Shown: positions 59,964 through 64,000 of the stretch, in pieces
Layout of the letters: each line of letters begins with the position of its first letter
How positions within the stretch are numbered: position 1 is the first letter of the stretch
Assembly (NCBI GenBank): GCA_947044405.1
Contig: CAMRHE010001067.1
Span: 173,435-237,434 of the forward strand
DNA length: 64,000 nt
Direction: 5' to 3'
DNA from: Leptodactylus fallax
Lineage: Eukaryota > Chordata > Amphibia > Anura > Leptodactylidae
Position numbers and translations under genes: made by a program
The notes under the pieces: generated by a model
The model's input: only the letters and a program-made list of their open reading frames with translations
What the model was told of the DNA's origin: nothing
The model's database searches: none

Positions 59964-62900
59964 ATGGTTAGGTGCGTGACAATTAATGTCAAGGGCCTGG
60001 GTTCCAACATTAAAAGGCGCCATGTCCTTAGAGAACTCCGCTCCTTACGAGCGGATGTGGCGTTTCTTCAGGAGACTCATTTTGACCGCGCTGGTACTTT
60101 TGCCTTCGCTAAGCATTATTTTCCCGTAGCTTTTTCAGCCTTCCACAATCGACGCAGAGCTGGGGTGGCTATCCTTCTTTCTCGATCCTGCCCAATTACA
60201 GTGACGACTTCCCACATAGACCCAGGTGGCCGGTTTGTTATCTTGGAGGGGCTCCTTTATGGTGCCCCGATTGTTTTATGCAATGTCTATGCCCCCAATT
60301 CAGCACAGATCCCGTTCTTGCGCCGGGTATTCTCCCGTCTGCGCGCTCTCCCACCATCAGCTTGGCTGGTGGGGGGAGACTTTAACATGGTCTTCTCTGA
60401 ACGGGCGGATCGTCTGGCGTTACCCCAGGGCCCAACCCCCCATAGGTTGGCCCAACTTGCAAGGGAGTTCCGCAGGCTGATCCGCGCCCACTCTTTGTAT
60501 GACCTTTGGCGAGTGGACAATCCTACGGCGCGCTCCTACACCTTCTTTTCTCACCCTCATAACACTCACACCCGCATTGACTACTTCTTTGGAAATGCTC
60601 CCGCTCTTCGTTTGCTTAGGGACACGAACATTGGCCCTCTCACCTGGTCTGATCATGCCCCAGTCGTGGTTACCTTATCTACGACTCCAGTGCCTATTCG
60701 CCAATGTCATTGGCGTCTTAACGAAACACTGCTCAATTCGCCGACCTCCCTCGAGACCCTGCGCACACACTTGATAGATTATTTTAGGGACAACTTAGGC
60801 TCGGTAGACTCTCTTGCCATTCTCTGGGAAGCCCATAAGGCGGTCATGAGAGGATGCTGTATCGCATTGGCTTCTAGGCTTAAAAGGGACAGACAGGCCC
60901 AGGAACAGCTCCTCCAAGCCCGTATTCGGTCCCTTACGACGACTTTGGCAGCGCATCCATCCCTGGGGTTCTTCGCCGTTTGGTCCTGGCCCGGGCGGAC
61001 CTCCGTGATTTGGAGACCCGCCATGTGGAACGACTTCTCCTTTATACCCGTCAGCGGTTTTTTGAACGAGGTAATAAATCTCATACCCTCCTGGCAGGAA
61101 CCCTCAGGGATCATCGGGCCTCTTCCACACCACACTCTGTCCGTGACCCCGCGGGTACTCTTCAACATCACCCTGATGCTGTGGCGCTGGCGTTCCACTC
61201 TTACTACTCTAAGCTGTATGACTTACCCCCCCCCACGAGCACTACTCCCTGGGGATGACTCAACACTACTGGAAGACTATTTAAAGGATTGTTGTCTCCC
61301 ACGCCTTCCTCCTGAGGCCCTAACCTCCCTGAACACCCCCATCACCAGGGAGGAACTAGAAGGGGTCCTGAGGGACCTCCCAAATGGGGAAAGCCCCAGG
61401 CCCAGATGGGTTCACTTACAATTATTATAAGGTTTTCCAGGGTGAACTCTCTGCTCATCTATTGTCCCTCTTCAATTCCTTCCTTTCAGGTTCCCCTATA
61501 CCCCCGACTATGCTCTCTTCACTACTCACATTGGTCCCTAAACCGGGTAAGGACTTGCAGGATTGTGCTAACTACCGACCGATTGCTTTGCTGAACACGG
61601 ACCTGAAACTTTTCACCAAACTCTTAGCCAATAGACTGAATGCTTGGCTCCCTCTGCTTGTCCATAAGGACCAGGTGGGATTCATCCCCTGTCGTCAGGG
61701 TGGTGACAACACCAGGAGGACTGTGGATTTGGTGGAGGTGGCCAATCATTATTCTACCCCGGCCCTTCTCTTGAGCCTGGACGCTGAAAAGGCTTTTGAC
61801 CGCATAAATTGGTCGTTTATGCATACTACGCTTAAGGCGTTCGGGCTTACGGGACCTTTTCTCACAGCTATCCAGGCCCTTTACTCCTTACCCTCAGCAG
61901 CAATCAAGCTTCCCCATGCATCTTCGCCCTCCTTCCCTATTCGAAATGGCACTAGGCAGGGTTGCCCCCTGTCACCCATCATATTTGCCCTCTGCATTGA
62001 ACCGCTAGCGGCCAAGATTAGGCGAGACCCTAATATCAAGGGCATCATGGTCCAAGATAAGGAATTTAAGATATCTCTCTTTGCGGACGATGTACTCCTC
62101 ACTCTCACCTCCCCTCCATACTACCCTTCCAAACTTGCTGCGCTCGCTAGGGACCTATGGTGATCTCTCAGGGTATAAGGTGAACCCCGCGAAGACTGAG
62201 GCACTCCCACTTAACATCCCACGGGACCTTCTCCTTCTCCTCCGCAGTAATTACGATTTCCAGTGGCGGGAGTCCTCTATCCGCTACCTGGGAGTCCATA
62301 TATCCACTTCCTATGCGACCCTCTACTCGGCAAACTACCCGCGGTTGTTTTGTGAGCTAAGAGCCCTATTGGACAAATGGCAACCCTTGCCTATCTCCCT
62401 TTTGGGGAGAATTGCTGCGGTCAAGATGTCTCTCCTCCCGAAGCTACTGTATTTTTTCGAGACTCTCCCAGTCGCGATACCTCGGGGAGAATTACGGAAC
62501 CTACAGAAAGCTATCTTCCAGTTTATCTGGAAAGCAAAACGACACCGAATACCTAGATCTGTTATGCTGGCGGATAGGGGGTCTGGGGGTATGGCTGTCC
62601 CACATCTGTTACATTATTACTGGGCGGCCCACTTACGCCATATCCCATTCTGGGCGGCTATGCCAGCATACACCAGATGGGTGCAGGTAGAGAAGCTATG
62701 GCTGGCACCCATGCATCCTAACGCGCTTCTGTGGGTCAGCTCCCCCCCCACCCCCCTGCCTCGTACCTGTTGGGCCCCATTCGGTTTACTAGATCTATCT
62801 GGTCTACCTGTTGTGCTAGATTCTCCCTGATGTCCCCGCGCTCATCTATGGTCTCCATACTATACAACCCCCTTCTCCCAGAGAGCCTGACTTCTGCCAT

Positions 62901-63838
62901 GACTAAAGTGTGGTCTGAAGCTGGCCTTTACCGGATTGCTGATATGGTTGACCCTGGAACCTTGGAACTCAGGTCCTTTGCTTATCTTACAGCTAATCAA
63001 AACCTGCCAAGTACTGAATGGTTCCATTACTTGCAGGTGGTTCACTTTGTCCGCTCCCTCCATGGGTCTCTTAAGGTGTCACTCCCCACCGCTTTTGAAA
63101 AGATTTGCCGTGCAGGCACGTCCACTAGGGGCTTTATATCCTCTATTTACCAACTTCTTAACTCACAAACTACAGGCTCTCCTGTTAATCATCGCTATAT
63201 GCTTAAATGGGAGGAGGCGGTGGGTAAACCCATCTCCCAGGAACAGTGGCGGATTGTATGGTCTCGGGCCCAGAAATCATCTCAGTGCATTACGTTTAGG
63301 GAAACGCAGTATAAGCTGTTGATGCATTGGTATCATACTCCGGCTCTCCTTCATACTTTAAACCCATTAGTTCCCCCATGGTGCTGGCGCTGTGGAGCTG
63401 CGGTGGGTACCCTGCACCATATCTTTTGGACGTGCTCCCTCTCATCCTCGGGTTTTTGGAGGGAGGTCAGGACTCTGACGACTGCTCTCTTTTTGCAAGA
63501 GGTTCCTCTTGACCCTCTTCTTTATCTCCTGAACCCTTCCCCCCAGACACCTGAGCAATAAGTCATCCAGGCTTTTCTTGCATCTTTGTACTGCAGCTAA
63601 AACTCTCATAGCTAGAAACTGGAAGAAGGTGAGTCCCCCATCTAGTCTTGAGCTTGTGGCTAGAATGAAGGATGTGAGGAGTCTTGAATACCTGACTGCT
63701 GGCCTACATAATTCACGGGAAGCCTTTGGGGCTATTTGGGCACCCTGGGACATGTATTGTACATTACAGGGTCTCCTGATCTCTAGTCCTCTCCTTCCTC
63801 CCCCCCCCTTCCCTTTGGTCCTACCCTTGTCTTCTTAA
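59964..63838 (+). pseudogene. L1-type ORF2 (endonuclease plus reverse transcriptase), about six frameshifts
   Basis: Starts at ATG 59964 (MVRCVTINVKGLG). Endonuclease motifs in order: QETHF, VYAPN, GGDFNMV, RIDYFF and SDHAPV. Reverse transcriptase motifs: PGPDGFTYNYYK, LVPKPGKD..NYRPIALLN, SLDAEKAFDRINW, GTRQGCPLSP and the catalytic FADD (near 62083-62094). The C-terminal region ends with a CWRC...H(4)C zinc-knuckle pattern near 63383-63436. The frame changes near 60970, 61230, 61387, 62150, 62745 and 63545. Five of these lie in G or C runs of four or more. As written the gene cannot make a full protein, yet there is almost no other decay. Confidence 0.9.
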
Positions 63839-64000
63839 CCCCTCCATTCCCCCCTCCCTTGTTCACTGCTTAATTTAAATGATATCTTAGGAGGAGACAG
63901 ATAGCCTCTCAACACCTCAATGACTCCTGTTTGTTGATTATTATTGTTTTTTTGTTTTTTCTTTATTCCTTGTTAATGTAAAATTTTTCAATAAAATTAC
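63839..64000 (+). other. L1-type 3' UTR with polyadenylation signal
   Basis: Pyrimidine-rich sequence after the ORF2 stop, ending TTTTTCAATAAAATTAC at the window edge. Confidence 0.8.

Larger units (their letters stand above)
57780..64000 (+). mobile_element. L1-type LINE, nearly full length, 3' end at the window edge
   Basis: A GC-rich 5' region is followed by ORF1 (to 59386), an inter-ORF spacer, ORF2 (59964-63838) and a 3' UTR. The element ends with a polyadenylation signal AATAAA at 63990-63995, right at the window edge. ORF1 is of the coiled-coil plus RNA-binding type and ORF2 carries an endonuclease and a reverse transcriptase, the L1 arrangement. Target duplications cannot be tested because the right flank is outside the window. 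Confidence 0.9.

Overview
The window looks like a piece of an anuran (frog) genome, probably a large-genome neobatrachian. It is AT-rich, intron-dominated and packed with frog-style repeats: Tc1-like DNA transposons, hAT and TTAA-target MITEs, V-SINEs, an L1-type LINE, solo LTRs, GATA microsatellites and dispersed minisatellites. I assign the organism from repeat style and from the one host gene; no species is certain.

The only host gene I can support is TRPC6, on the minus strand. Coding exon 1 lies at 53681-53820 and the start of exon 2 at 1-205, where it runs off the left edge. The two exons join in phase with canonical splice sites and encode the TRPC6 N-terminus up to the start of the ankyrin repeats. 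Almost everything between 206 and 53680 is therefore TRPC6 intron 1 (about 53.5 kb). From about 53,821 to 64,000 is the TRPC6 5' flank.

Intron layout, left to right: a 390-bp tandem duplication (760-1660); foldback elements and TTAA MITEs (2.8-6.5 kb); a Tc1/DD34E element with one frameshift (7.49-9.13 kb); more MITEs and a short hAT with its target-site duplication (13.27-13.61 kb); a 31-bp minisatellite (14.5-15.6 kb); a V-SINE and a second minisatellite (16.3-17.5 kb); an unclassified repeat (19.05-20.85 kb); a Tc1/mariner 3' remnant (23.4-23.8 kb); a solo LTR nested in a palindromic MITE (26.0-27.45 kb); a 125-bp tandem array (28.3-29.1 kb); GATA tracts (30.5-31.45 kb); a second solo LTR (32.3-33.6 kb); a minisatellite and V-SINE (33.85-34.88 kb); a putative LTR (38.4-39.4 kb); an apparently intact Tc1-like DD38E transposon (41.85-43.47 kb) beside a decayed Tc1-like copy; and a complete hAT MITE with an internal minisatellite (50.55-51.32 kb).

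The upstream flank holds an L2/CR1-type LINE 3' end, a decayed Tc1/mariner-like copy, a very G-rich block with 126 uninterrupted Gs, and a nearly full-length L1-type LINE whose ORF2 is broken mostly at homopolymers. I found no operon-like or defence-like system. The observations most worth checking are the intact DD38E transposon, the hAT MITE family that carries minisatellites, the poly-G block, and the TRPC6 gene structure, which long-ORF calling does not reveal.
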